Assembly: GCF_000172555.1 (NCBI RefSeq)
Contig: NZ_ABOX02000029.1
Span: forward strand, 16,870-80,869
DNA length: 64,000 nucleotides
Source of the DNA: Pedosphaera parvula Ellin514
GTDB taxonomy: Bacteria > Verrucomicrobiota > Verrucomicrobiia > Limisphaerales > Pedosphaeraceae
Direction: 5' to 3'
The position numbers and the translations under genes are program-made. This document shows, piece by piece, positions 1-7,938 of this stretch. The notes under the pieces are model-generated. The model was not told where the DNA came from and made no database searches. It was given only the letters and a program-made list of their open reading frames with translations. Position 1 is the stretch's first letter. The number at the start of each line of letters is the position of its first letter.

Positions 1-309
1 TTTACCTTCGGCCTTGGTTCCGCCCTGGCTGCGGCGGGTGGCATATTGTATTCGCTTAATTATCAGGCGATCGATCCGCTCATGGGTATCCTGCCCGGCC
101 TGAAGGCTTTTGTTGCGGCAGTGCTCGGTGGTATTGGTAATATTCCCGGAGCTGCCTTGGGAGGACTGCTCCTTGGAGTCATTGAGACGTTCGTCAATGG
201 CAGCCGGTTCTCCACTTATACCGACGCCATTGCCTTCGCGCTGTTGATTTTAATCCTGCTTTTCCGCCCGGCTGGATTGCTCGGCAAGCTGCACGTTGAA
301 AAGGTCTGA
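1..309 (+). CDS. livH: Branched-chain amino-acid ABC transporter permease LivH, C-terminal part
   Basis: The frame is open from the first base, so the gene starts upstream of the window and only the last 102 residues are visible. They carry the LivH-type permease ending: hydrophobic segments, a glycine-rich stretch (FVAAVLGGIGNIPGAALGG) typical of the inner-membrane coupling region, and a final membrane helix followed by RPAGLLGK. The product would form half of the inner-membrane channel for leucine/isoleucine/valine or a related substrate such as urea or amides. It is followed at once by livM, livG and livF on the same strand. The substrate-binding protein, if present, is outside the window. 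Confidence 0.9.
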   Translation, partial: FTFGLGSALAAAGGILYSLNYQAIDPLMGILPGLKAFVAAVLGGIGNIPGAALGGLLLGVIETFVNGSRFSTYTDAIAFALLILILLFRPAGLLGKLHVEKV

Positions 310-343
310 CAATGAGCACGTTTTTGCGAAACATAATTTTCTG

Positions 344-1321
344 ATGCCGACCCGCTCGCAAATTGTTCTGCTAACGGCCATCGCTCTAAGCGCGGTCGTG
401 GCTCTTTTTTCGAACCAAATAGACCCCTACTTCCTCCTTGTCGTTACCAACGTCGGGATCAATGTCATTCTGGCTGTCAGCCTTAATCTGGTAAACGGTT
501 ATACCGGTCAGTTCTCACTCGGCCATGCCGGCTTCATGGCCGTCGGAGCCTACACGGCATCGGCCATTACCCTTTTTATGGGTCCCCGGTTATTTACCGC
601 TTTGGGTTCACAGGGTATTCCGGCGGTTGCAGGTTTGTTTTTGTTTGCGCTCATTGCCGGCGGACTGGTCGCCGCTTTGGCGGGGTTGATTGTGGGGATT
701 CCCTCATTACGCTTGAAGGGCGATTATCTGGCGATTGTTACCCTGGGTTTCGGTGAGATCATTCGTGTCATCTTTCGCAATATCGAAGTCCTTGGCGGTG
801 CGTTGGGTCTGAACGGCATTCCTTCGTACACAAACTTCTTTTGGACCTTTGGAGTGGTCGCCATCACCACGTATGTTGTGGTCAGCATGGTCAATTCGAC
901 TTACGGACGCGGCTTCCTCGCAGTGCATGACGATGAAGTAGCCGCTGAAGCCATGGGCATCAACACGACGAGATATAAAATCATCGCGTTCGTCGTCGGC
1001 GCATTTTTTGCCGGTGTGGCTGGCGGACTCTTCGCGCACTCGACCCGTTCGATCGATCCTCGTGGCTTTGACTTCATGAAGTCGATCGAAATCGTTGTCA
1101 TGGTTATTCTCGGCGGCATGGGCAATACTGTGGGAGTCATCATTGCCGCAGTCCTGCTGACCTTGTTACCGGAGTTTCTGCGCCCCATCGCTGAGTACCG
1201 GATGATGATTTATTCCTTGCTTTTGATTGTGCTGATGCTGGCCCGTCCCCAGGGTTTGTTCACGATCCGGAGAAAACTTTCCGTGAGTGCCGGGGAAAAG
1301 GGGCCCATGGCTAAAGCCTAA
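344..1321 (+). CDS. livM: Branched-chain amino-acid ABC transporter permease LivM
   Basis: A polytopic membrane protein with the LivM signature NLVNGYTGQFSLGHAGFMAVGAY near the N-terminus and GxDFMKSIEIVVMVILGGMG near the C-terminus. It pairs with LivH to form the translocation pore. The ATG at 344 is 34 bases after the livH stop. A TTG at 296 in the same frame would overlap livH by 14 bases and add 16 residues. Neither has a strong Shine-Dalgarno sequence, and I prefer the ATG because the hydrophobic protein begins naturally there. Co-transcribed with the neighbouring liv genes. Confidence 0.92.
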   Translation: MPTRSQIVLLTAIALSAVVALFSNQIDPYFLLVVTNVGINVILAVSLNLVNGYTGQFSLGHAGFMAVGAYTASAITLFMGPRLFTALGSQGIPAVAGLFLFALIAGGLVAALAGLIVGIPSLRLKGDYLAIVTLGFGEIIRVIFRNIEVLGGALGLNGIPSYTNFFWTFGVVAITTYVVVSMVNSTYGRGFLAVHDDEVAAEAMGINTTRYKIIAFVVGAFFAGVAGGLFAHSTRSIDPRGFDFMKSIEIVVMVILGGMGNTVGVIIAAVLLTLLPEFLRPIAEYRMMIYSLLLIVLMLARPQGLFTIRRKLSVSAGEKGPMAKA

Positions 1322-1344
1322 ACTGCTGATGATTGTTGAGAGCA

Positions 1345-2142
1345 ATGGCAACCGACAAATCAACTTCAACCCTGTTAAAAGTGGAGAACTGCACGATCCG
1401 CTTTGGCGGTTTGACTGCCGTTTCCAGCCTGAATCTTCAGATTAACGAGCACGATCTGCTTGGCTTGATCGGCCCCAACGGCGCGGGGAAAACCACCGTT
1501 TTCAATCTCATCACCGGGGTGTATAAGCCGACTGAAGGCAATATTACCTTTTGCGACCACTCCATTGTCGGCAAACGTCCTTACCAGATCACCGAACACG
1601 GCATCGCCCGGACCTTTCAGAACATTCGCCTGTTTCCATCACTCAGCGTATTTGACAATGTCCGTGTGGCTTTCCATCTGCACATCAAGAGCGGCGTCGC
1701 ACACGCACTGACAAGGGGGAAAAAGTTTCGAGCGGAAGAAACGGACATATCAAAACAAGTGATGGAATTGCTGGAGATATTTCGACTGGACCGTCTGCGC
1801 GACGAACCGGCCAAGAGCCTTCCCTATGGCGACCAACGCCGTCTGGAAATTGTCCGCGCCCTGGCCACCAAACCCAAACTTCTTTTGCTGGACGAACCTG
1901 CCGCTGGCATGAATCCAACTGAAAAGGCGGAACTGACCAAGTTGATCCAGTTCGTCAAAGATAAATTCAAGATTGCTGTCTTGTTGGTTGAACATGACAT
2001 GCCCGTCGTGATGGGCATGTGCCAACGCATCGCAGTGCTGGATTACGGTGTCAAGATCGCTGAAGGCACCCCGGCGGAGATCCGCAAAAACCCCAAGGTG
2101 ATTGAAGCCTATCTGGGGGACGATCATTTGACGGTTTCCTAG
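1345..2142 (+). CDS. livG: Branched-chain amino-acid ABC transporter ATP-binding protein LivG
   Basis: ABC ATPase with Walker A GPNGAGKTT (about residues 43-51), the LivG insertion after the Q-loop (FQNIRLFPSLSVFDNV), an atypical signature region LPYGDQRRLEIVRAL, Walker B LLLLDEPAAGMNP and a switch histidine in LLVEHDM. The C-terminal AEGTPAEIRKNPKVIEAYLG is the usual LivG ending. It hydrolyses ATP on the cytoplasmic face to drive uptake. The ATG at 1345 is preceded by GAGAG; a TTG at 1333 in frame is less likely. It ends one base before livF. Confidence 0.94.
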   Translation: MATDKSTSTLLKVENCTIRFGGLTAVSSLNLQINEHDLLGLIGPNGAGKTTVFNLITGVYKPTEGNITFCDHSIVGKRPYQITEHGIARTFQNIRLFPSLSVFDNVRVAFHLHIKSGVAHALTRGKKFRAEETDISKQVMELLEIFRLDRLRDEPAKSLPYGDQRRLEIVRALATKPKLLLLDEPAAGMNPTEKAELTKLIQFVKDKFKIAVLLVEHDMPVVMGMCQRIAVLDYGVKIAEGTPAEIRKNPKVIEAYLGDDHLTVS

Positions 2143-2143
2143 T

Positions 2144-2854
2144 ATGCTTCAGGTCAAAAATTTGAACGTCAGTTACGGAGCCATCCACGCGCTCCACGGT
2201 ATCTCCCTCGAGGTCAAACAAGGTGATATCGTCACTTTGATTGGTGCCAACGGTGCCGGCAAAACGACGACCCTGCGCGCCATCTCCGGCCTGGTCAAGG
2301 CTCAATCCGGTGAAGTGCTCTACGAAGGCAAAAGCATCACCAACATGCGCGCCCACCAGATCGTCAAACTCGGCATGTCACATGTCCCCGAGGGGCGCAT
2401 GGTCTTTGCCAATTTGACCGTGCTCGAGAACCTCCAAATGGGTGCCTACCTGCGGACCGACAAGAAAGCCATTCAGAACGAAATGGAGTATGTCTTCTCG
2501 GTGTTTCCTCGCTTGCAGGAACGGCAGAAGCAAGTGGCTGGAACACTGTCCGGTGGCGAACAACAGATGCTTGCCATCGGCCGCGCCCTGATGAGCAAAC
2601 CGAAATTTCTGATGCTCGATGAACCTTCCCTCGGCATCGCCCCGCTACTGGTAAAGACTATTTTCGAAAAGATCGTTGAGATTAACAAACAGCAGGGCAT
2701 CTCCATTCTTCTGGTGGAACAAAACGCCAACCTCGCCCTCGAAATTTCCACTTACGGTTACGTGCTCGAAACCGGCCGCATCATTCTTCAGGATCAATCC
2801 TCCGCCCTCCGTCAAAACCCTCAGGTCAAAAGCGCTTACCTCGGCGGAATGTAG
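2144..2854 (+). CDS. livF: Branched-chain amino-acid ABC transporter ATP-binding protein LivF
   Basis: The second ABC ATPase of the transporter, 236 residues, the usual LivF length. Walker A GANGAGKTT, LivF-type VPEGRMVFANLTVLENL, signature LSGGEQQMLAIGRAL, Walker B LMLDEPSLGIAP and the LLVEQNA switch are all present. It heterodimerises with LivG under the LivHM pore. It starts one base after the livG stop, which implies translational coupling, and is the last gene of the operon. The next gene is convergent and begins only 11 bases away, with no obvious hairpin between them. Confidence 0.94.
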   Translation: MLQVKNLNVSYGAIHALHGISLEVKQGDIVTLIGANGAGKTTTLRAISGLVKAQSGEVLYEGKSITNMRAHQIVKLGMSHVPEGRMVFANLTVLENLQMGAYLRTDKKAIQNEMEYVFSVFPRLQERQKQVAGTLSGGEQQMLAIGRALMSKPKFLMLDEPSLGIAPLLVKTIFEKIVEINKQQGISILLVEQNANLALEISTYGYVLETGRIILQDQSSALRQNPQVKSAYLGGM

Positions 2855-2865
2855 TCCAAACCTTT

Positions 2866-4140
2866 CTATTCGAAGGCATAATACTTGGGCATTTGCTCAA
2901 CCTTGAAAATCAAATCGCCCTCTTTTACTTTGGGCGTGAAGCCTTTTCCAAATCCGTCCATCCCTGTGATACGATGCACTGATTTGAACGGCATCTCCAC
3001 GCCAACCGAATGCGCTTTAGCCGTTGTCCAGCCTACCATCTTGCAACCTCCCGAACCGTTCACACAAACCAGAACGTAATCCTTCGGGTCCATTTCGATC
3101 CGCCGCAAAATGCGATATCCCGAAAGCTCGTGCGTCAAAGTCTTCACCGCCACGTATGCCGGTTTCGGTTTTAGATCCGCCGTGACAGTCCCAAAATTAT
3201 GCTCATTGTCACCCCGATCCAGCCCATCATTCTTCCAGTCATACCAGATCGACAGCGGCACTTCATTCAACATATTTACCAGTTGCTGACGCACGAGGTA
3301 TTGAGCCTGCACTTCCTGAAGAACACCCGCTGTACTGGATGAGTAACCCCACTCGCCGCTGATGATCGGTAAATTCTTTTTTCCACCCGGCGCGAGACGC
3401 CCAATCATCTCACGCAGTTTCTTGTAATCCTCCGTCACCGTTTCCGGTGGAGTCCCCGGATCGCGATAGGGGTGGACGCTCACGGCATCCAAATATTCCA
3501 GCACACCCGATTTCAAAAACTCCTCCATGAATGGCCAGTCAAATCCCGACGTGGCGGGACCAATGATTTTGGCCTTCGGCACCTGCGTCCGAATGGCTTT
3601 AGCCGCCGCCAGCGCCAGCGTCAAATACTGCTTCACATCCGGCTTCGGTTTCCAAAAATAACCATTCGGCTCGTTCCAAATTTCCCAAATAACATGCTGC
3701 CCTCGAAAATGTTCCACCGCCGCTGCCGCCCAGCGCGCATACGCCGCGATACTTTTCGGATGTTGGGGCGATGCCGTTCCACGCTGTTCCTCATGCGTGA
3801 TAGCGTGCAAACTACTGACCCGCTCCTCATAGAGATCGTTGGAATAATCAAGAATGTAGATCGCCCGCAGTCCATGCTTTTCGAGATTCGCGGTCAATTC
3901 CTCGTAATCACCCCAGGTATACTCACCCTTCTTCCGTTCTGTGCTTTCCCACGAGAAATCCATCCGCACGAACTTGAAACCCGCCGCCGCAATCAGATCC
4001 AAATCGTTCGTATGCTCTGTAACGAAATGGATATTGACTCCAACCCCCTCGGGAAAAATCAACTCGGGCAATTCAGCAGCAGTCGCCGCAACTGATAACA
4101 GCCCCAAAAGCGCCACCATCAATCGCAGTTTTATTTGCAT
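2866..4140 (-). CDS. Secreted glycoside hydrolase, clan A type (GH5/GH39-like)
   Basis: A 424-residue protein with a cleavable signal peptide (residues 1-22, ending AATAA). The TIM-barrel glycosidase pattern is clear: AGFKFVRMDFSWESTE early, then the acid/base glutamate in IWEIWNEPNG (E157), SVHPYRDPG in the middle and a nucleophile candidate in IISGEWGYSS (E263). Two catalytic glutamates after strands 4 and 7 are characteristic of clan GH-A. The family cannot be fixed by eye; GH39 and GH5 are the closest in feel. It probably cuts plant or microbial polysaccharide outside the cytoplasm. The gene is convergent with livF and lies 25 bases beyond the ALDH gene on the same strand. Confidence 0.8.
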   Translation of the reverse strand: MQIKLRLMVALLGLLSVAATAAELPELIFPEGVGVNIHFVTEHTNDLDLIAAAGFKFVRMDFSWESTERKKGEYTWGDYEELTANLEKHGLRAIYILDYSNDLYEERVSSLHAITHEEQRGTASPQHPKSIAAYARWAAAAVEHFRGQHVIWEIWNEPNGYFWKPKPDVKQYLTLALAAAKAIRTQVPKAKIIGPATSGFDWPFMEEFLKSGVLEYLDAVSVHPYRDPGTPPETVTEDYKKLREMIGRLAPGGKKNLPIISGEWGYSSSTAGVLQEVQAQYLVRQQLVNMLNEVPLSIWYDWKNDGLDRGDNEHNFGTVTADLKPKPAYVAVKTLTHELSGYRILRRIEMDPKDYVLVCVNGSGGCKMVGWTTAKAHSVGVEMPFKSVHRITGMDGFGKGFTPKVKEGDLIFKVEQMPKYYAFE

Positions 4141-4165
4141 TTTAAACTCGTCAATTTTTCGCCGC

Positions 4166-5740
4166 TCAACTCAGCCTCGTATAAGCCGCCAATCCCTGCA
4201 AGCCGCCCTCACGACCGAACCCGCTCTCTTTATAACCACCAAATGGGCTTGTCGGATCAAATTTGTTGTAGGTATTCGCCCACACCACACCGGCGCGCAG
4301 CTTGTTCACAATTTTGAAAATCTTGCTGCCCTTATCCGTCCAAACTCCCGCGCTCAATCCATACGGCGTGTTGTTCGCGCGCTCAACGGCTTCCTCCGGC
4401 GTGCGGAATGTCATCACGCTCAACACCGGTCCAAAAATCTCTTCCTGCGCCACGCGATGCGACGCCGTCACTCCGGTCAGAAAACTCGGTGGATACCAAT
4501 AACCTTTCGCTGGCAACTCGCATTTCGGCTGCACCAACTCCGCGCCCTCGGCCACACCACTCTCCACCAATTCCCGAATCTTCTCCAGCTGCGGCTTCGA
4601 ATTAATTGCTCCAATGTCCGTGTTCTTGTCCAGCGGATTTCCCACGCGCAACGTCTGGATGCGATCACGCAACTTCTTGATCACCGTCGGGAAAACTCCT
4701 TCCTGTACCAACAATCGCGAACCCGCACAGCAAACGTGCCCTTGATTGAAATAAATCCCCGAAATAATTCCCTCAATCGCCTGGTCGATCGGTGCGTCAT
4801 CAAAAATAATATTCGCCGCCTTGCCGCCCAGTTCCAGAGTCAGCTTCTTCCTCGTTCCGGCAACCGACTTCGCAATCATCTTGCCCACTTCCGTCGACCC
4901 CGTGAACGCCAGCTTGTCGATGTCCGCATGCGCCGCGATCGCCGCACCAGTCTGACCTGCGCCAGTTACAATGTTCACCACACCTTCCGGCAATCCCGCT
5001 TCCTGGAAAATCTCGGCCAACCGCATCGCGGTAATGCTCGTCGTCTCCGCCGGCTTGAGCACAACGGTGTTGCCGCAAGCCAATGCCGGTGCAATCTTCC
5101 ACGCCGCCATCAACAACGGAAAGTTCCACGGAATAATCTGCCCCACCACACCGAGCGACTGCGCGTTGCGACCCGGAAACGCATACTGCAACTTGTCCGC
5201 CCAACCAGCATGATAAAAGAAATGCGCCGCCACCAGAGGCAGATCCACGTCGCGACTCTCCTTGATTGTCTTGCCGCCATCCATCGTTTCCAGAATCGCC
5301 AACTCGCGCGACTTCTCCTGGATGATGCGTGCAATGCGATACAAATATTTCCCGCGCTCACGGCCCGTCATTTTGCCCCAGGTCTTGTCATAAGCCCGCC
5401 GCGCCGCCTTCACCGCCAAATCCACATCCTGCTCCCCAGCCAACGCAATCTCCGTCAACTTCTCTTCCGTTGCCGGATTCAGCGACTCAAAATATTTTCC
5501 CGTCGATGGCGCCACGAACTTCCCATCGATGAACAACTCATGCCTCGGCGCGATCTTGATATACTTGTTGTCCTCCGGCGCCGGCGCATATTTCCATTTC
5601 TCGCCAAAGTTCAACCTTCGCTCATTCAATGGCACCACCTTGCGATGCTCCGCAGTCTTTGCCGCCGCATCCGCCTTCGCCACCAATTGCAGCTTGCCGC
5701 GTCCGTTCGTTTTCGAAATTGCTTTTTTGGAATTTTTCAC
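4166..5740 (-). CDS. NAD(P)+-dependent aldehyde dehydrogenase
   Basis: A 524-residue ALDH-superfamily enzyme. Visible motifs: PWNFPLLMAAWKIAPALACGN (substrate/cofactor channel), FTGSTEVGK (Rossmann loop), the general base in LTLELGGK (E303), the catalytic cysteine in FNQGHVCCAG (C337 by alignment to the FNQGQCCC motif) and EEIFGPVLSV. It carries about 60 extra lysine/alanine-rich residues before the usual start at HELFIDG. The start codon overlaps the deoC stop (ATGA), so the two are translationally coupled. The natural reading is that it oxidises the acetaldehyde released by DeoC to acetate, but other aldehydes are possible. Confidence 0.92.
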   Translation of the reverse strand: MKNSKKAISKTNGRGKLQLVAKADAAAKTAEHRKVVPLNERRLNFGEKWKYAPAPEDNKYIKIAPRHELFIDGKFVAPSTGKYFESLNPATEEKLTEIALAGEQDVDLAVKAARRAYDKTWGKMTGRERGKYLYRIARIIQEKSRELAILETMDGGKTIKESRDVDLPLVAAHFFYHAGWADKLQYAFPGRNAQSLGVVGQIIPWNFPLLMAAWKIAPALACGNTVVLKPAETTSITAMRLAEIFQEAGLPEGVVNIVTGAGQTGAAIAAHADIDKLAFTGSTEVGKMIAKSVAGTRKKLTLELGGKAANIIFDDAPIDQAIEGIISGIYFNQGHVCCAGSRLLVQEGVFPTVIKKLRDRIQTLRVGNPLDKNTDIGAINSKPQLEKIRELVESGVAEGAELVQPKCELPAKGYWYPPSFLTGVTASHRVAQEEIFGPVLSVMTFRTPEEAVERANNTPYGLSAGVWTDKGSKIFKIVNKLRAGVVWANTYNKFDPTSPFGGYKESGFGREGGLQGLAAYTRLS

Positions 5741-6672
5741 GGGAGAGAGAAATAATCGTGGCTTTGATAATTGCCATCCACAGTCTTCACAATCTGCATC
5801 AACACATCATTCACCAGCGTGCTCGCGCCGAAGCGGAACAAATCCGGCGTCAACCAATCATCACCCAAAGTCTCGCGCACCATCACCAGATACGCCAGCG
5901 CCTGCTTCGAATTCCGGATGCCACCCGCCGGCTTCATCCCAATCCGAATGCCCGTCGCATAAAAATAATCCCGGATCGCCTCCAACATCACCAACGTCAC
6001 CGGCATCGTCGCCGCCGGACTCACCTTGCCCGTTGAGGTCTTGATAAAATCCCCGCCCGCCTCCATCGCAATCTGGCTCGCAATCCTCACATTATCGTAA
6101 GTCACGAGTTCGCCTGTCTCCAAAATCACCTTCAAATGCGCCGCCCCGCACGCTTCCTTCACCAGCGCAATCTCATCATAAACCTTCGCATGATCCCCCA
6201 TCAGAAATGCACCGCGATCAATCACCATGTCGATCTCATCCGCCCCGTCCGCCACCGCGCGACGCGTCTCCTCCAACTTCACCTTCAACGGCACCTGCCC
6301 GCTCGGGAACCCCGTCGCCACCGACGCCACATGCACCGGCGAATTTTCGCCCAAAAACTTCCGCGCATACCGCACCATGTTTGGATACACACACACCGCC
6401 CCGCACGACGGCACCTGGTATTTCGCCTCCATCGGTTGCAGCGCCTTGCGACACAGATAAGCCACCTTCCCCGGCGTATCCTTCCCCTCCAACGTCGTCA
6501 AATCCATCATCGAGACCGCCAGCTTCAGCCCCGCCAACTTCGCGCTCGTCTTGATGCTCCGCTTCGTGAACGCCGCCGCGCGCTCTTCCACCATCACCTG
6601 ATCCACCGTCGGCAACGGCAACCCGGTCTCGCACAACGATGCGCCAGCCTTCGTTAAGGCAGTTGATTTCAT
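5737..6672 (-). CDS. deoC: Deoxyribose-phosphate aldolase DeoC
   Basis: DERA splits 2-deoxyribose 5-phosphate into glyceraldehyde 3-phosphate and acetaldehyde. The Schiff-base lysine is in GDFIKTSTGK (K211), the proton-relay aspartate in DEIDMVID (D149) and the second lysine in GMKPAGGIR (K247). At 311 residues it is longer than the short DeoC type (about 220) and fits the long type. The ATG at 6672 has a good AGGGTGA ribosome site; an upstream in-frame start at 6744 would add 24 unlikely residues. It is the first gene of a two-gene unit with the aldehyde dehydrogenase, which consumes one of its products. Confidence 0.93.
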   Translation of the reverse strand: MKSTALTKAGASLCETGLPLPTVDQVMVEERAAAFTKRSIKTSAKLAGLKLAVSMMDLTTLEGKDTPGKVAYLCRKALQPMEAKYQVPSCGAVCVYPNMVRYARKFLGENSPVHVASVATGFPSGQVPLKVKLEETRRAVADGADEIDMVIDRGAFLMGDHAKVYDEIALVKEACGAAHLKVILETGELVTYDNVRIASQIAMEAGGDFIKTSTGKVSPAATMPVTLVMLEAIRDYFYATGIRIGMKPAGGIRNSKQALAYLVMVRETLGDDWLTPDLFRFGASTLVNDVLMQIVKTVDGNYQSHDYFSLP

Positions 6673-6756
6673 ATATTCACCCTGACTCTTACCACCCGTG
6701 TCAACATAGTCAATCCTGCAATCGCCAAAACCGCCCATTTCCAACCCTCGGATTCG

Positions 6757-7142
6757 TTCAAAAAAATTTTCACCGTTATTTGGCGTTATATAGCGTTATT
6801 TACCGTTATCAGGCGTTAGGCCTTTCCATTCAAAATCGCAATTCGCCCTTCGAAATTTTCCCAGGCCGTTGTTATCTGTAATTCTGGTTCTCATTTGAAA
6901 CTCCAAAAATCAAAGTTCAAAAATAAAAAAGATCTGCCGTTAACTGCCGTTAACTCGAGATTGCTCAAGTTAACTCAAGATTCCCTCCCCTTCCTCCCAT
7001 CGCGTCCATTCGTTGCCCCACAAAAATGCGTCTCCCGGAATGCTGCATTCCAACTCCCGCCGCTTTGAAATTGGCTTTTCATAATTTTTTAACCGACCGT
7101 TACCGTCTATTGGCGTCCGTTACCGACCATTACCGTCCGAAC
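6757..7142 (+). repeat. Composite element with three 10-bp-period arrays (copy 1)
   Basis: Three arrays keep a strict 10-base register. 6771-6820 has five units of the form nnnCGTTAnn. 6931-6980 has units such as taactgccgt and taactcaaga. 7091-7140 has units such as taccgtctat, tggcgtccgt and taccgaccat. The first and third follow a T-rich run leading into aCCG. An AT-rich linker containing ctcatttgaaact and caaaaataaaa lies before the middle array. The same parts occur, inverted, at 46.0-46.34 kb, so this is a dispersed element and not local noise. Confidence 0.7.
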
Positions 7143-7467
7143 TACTTACACGTATCAATCTCTCCGCCCCATACTTAACCGCCCAAATCACTTCACCCCC
7201 GCCCTCAACAACAACGGAACATTGAGTACGAATGGAGGACGATCTATTGAGCACTCGATCCTTTGTAATGGCACATTTCACATATCTCCTTTTGATATGC
7301 CCCCAAATGTATGGTTACAGAACTCCATGGTCAACCATTATTTACCATACACATGAAGGTATAAGACCACCTTGTCTCCCAATCACCATCTTTTTCTCTT
7401 CAAGTTTTCCTAATCACCCCATGATTCAAGAACGCGGCCCGGAAACCCAATCCTACCCACGTCCACC

Positions 7468-7505
7468 TTTTTTTCGTGTAGCAGGCGAGGTAACGAGACT
7501 CATTA
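7468..7505 (+). repeat. Dispersed GTAGC/GAGACTCA repeat, copy 1
   Basis: The stretch cgtgtagcaggcgaggtaac followed by gagactcat is matched closely at 11128-11160 (acgtaggtgtcgaggtgacgagactcat) and more loosely at 10910-10945 and, on the other strand, 41474-41531. All copies are intergenic. Confidence 0.55.
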
Positions 7506-7534
7506 TTCCCTTCGCCAATCCTTTCATTGCGACC

Positions 7535-7938
7535 ACTCGCGCACGCGGCCGATGACCCAACCCGCATCCATCGTTCACTGGGTAGCATCTCGGCGTGAGC
7601 CGGATCTGACTTTTCCCTAGCCTCCACCGCGCACGCGACCCGCAATCCGATCCCGCGCGCCAGCAATCAACTAATGGTGGAATAAAACTGGTGCCCGTGT
7701 GGAAACACCCGGAATTCTGACACCGTCAACGACTCAAACCCGCCCATCGAGCTTATCTGCGTACGCAGCCATTGATCCACATCCAACCGCCAGGCTCGTT
7801 CTATTCGGTAAGGATGCGTTGCTGCGCGCTCCCTGACAAAGCCCGCGAGCCAACCCAACCCTCACCTGTTCCCGCGCACGCGGCCAGCGATCCAAATCGA
7901 ACCGCGAGGTACGTTACATTCGGTAGGGCGTTGCTGCG
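7535..7938 (+). repeat. Diverged ~117-bp tandem-like repeats (GCGCACGCG type)
   Basis: Related units begin with GCGCACGCGgCC at about 7539, 7626, 7757 and 7874. The last two are 117 bases apart and continue in parallel through gatccanatc, cgttctattcggtaagg and gcgttgctgcg. Further copies or fragments lie at about 9600-9720 and 11079-11112. The insertion sequence sits inside the last unit of this block: the unit breaks at gttgctgcg and resumes after the element. Confidence 0.55.

Larger units (their letters stand above)
6673..7938. other. Repeat-rich spacer without a supported gene
   Basis: About 1.27 kb between deoC and the insertion element. It holds a composite element with three decameric arrays (6757-7142), one copy of a GTAGC-type repeat (about 7468-7505) and several diverged copies of a roughly 117-base GCGCACGCG-type repeat (7535-7938). 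The open frames in it are built from these repeats and have no ribosome sites, so I call none of them genes. Confidence 0.7.

Noticed and set aside
3941..5755. A 604-codon plus-strand open frame opposite the glycosidase and ALDH genes
   Set aside because: It is antisense to two well-supported enzymes and overlaps deoC; its length comes from codon bias on the opposite strand.
7232..7555. A 107-codon open frame in the deoC spacer
   Set aside because: It runs through dispersed repeat sequence, has no ribosome site and gives a protein of biased, unfamiliar composition.
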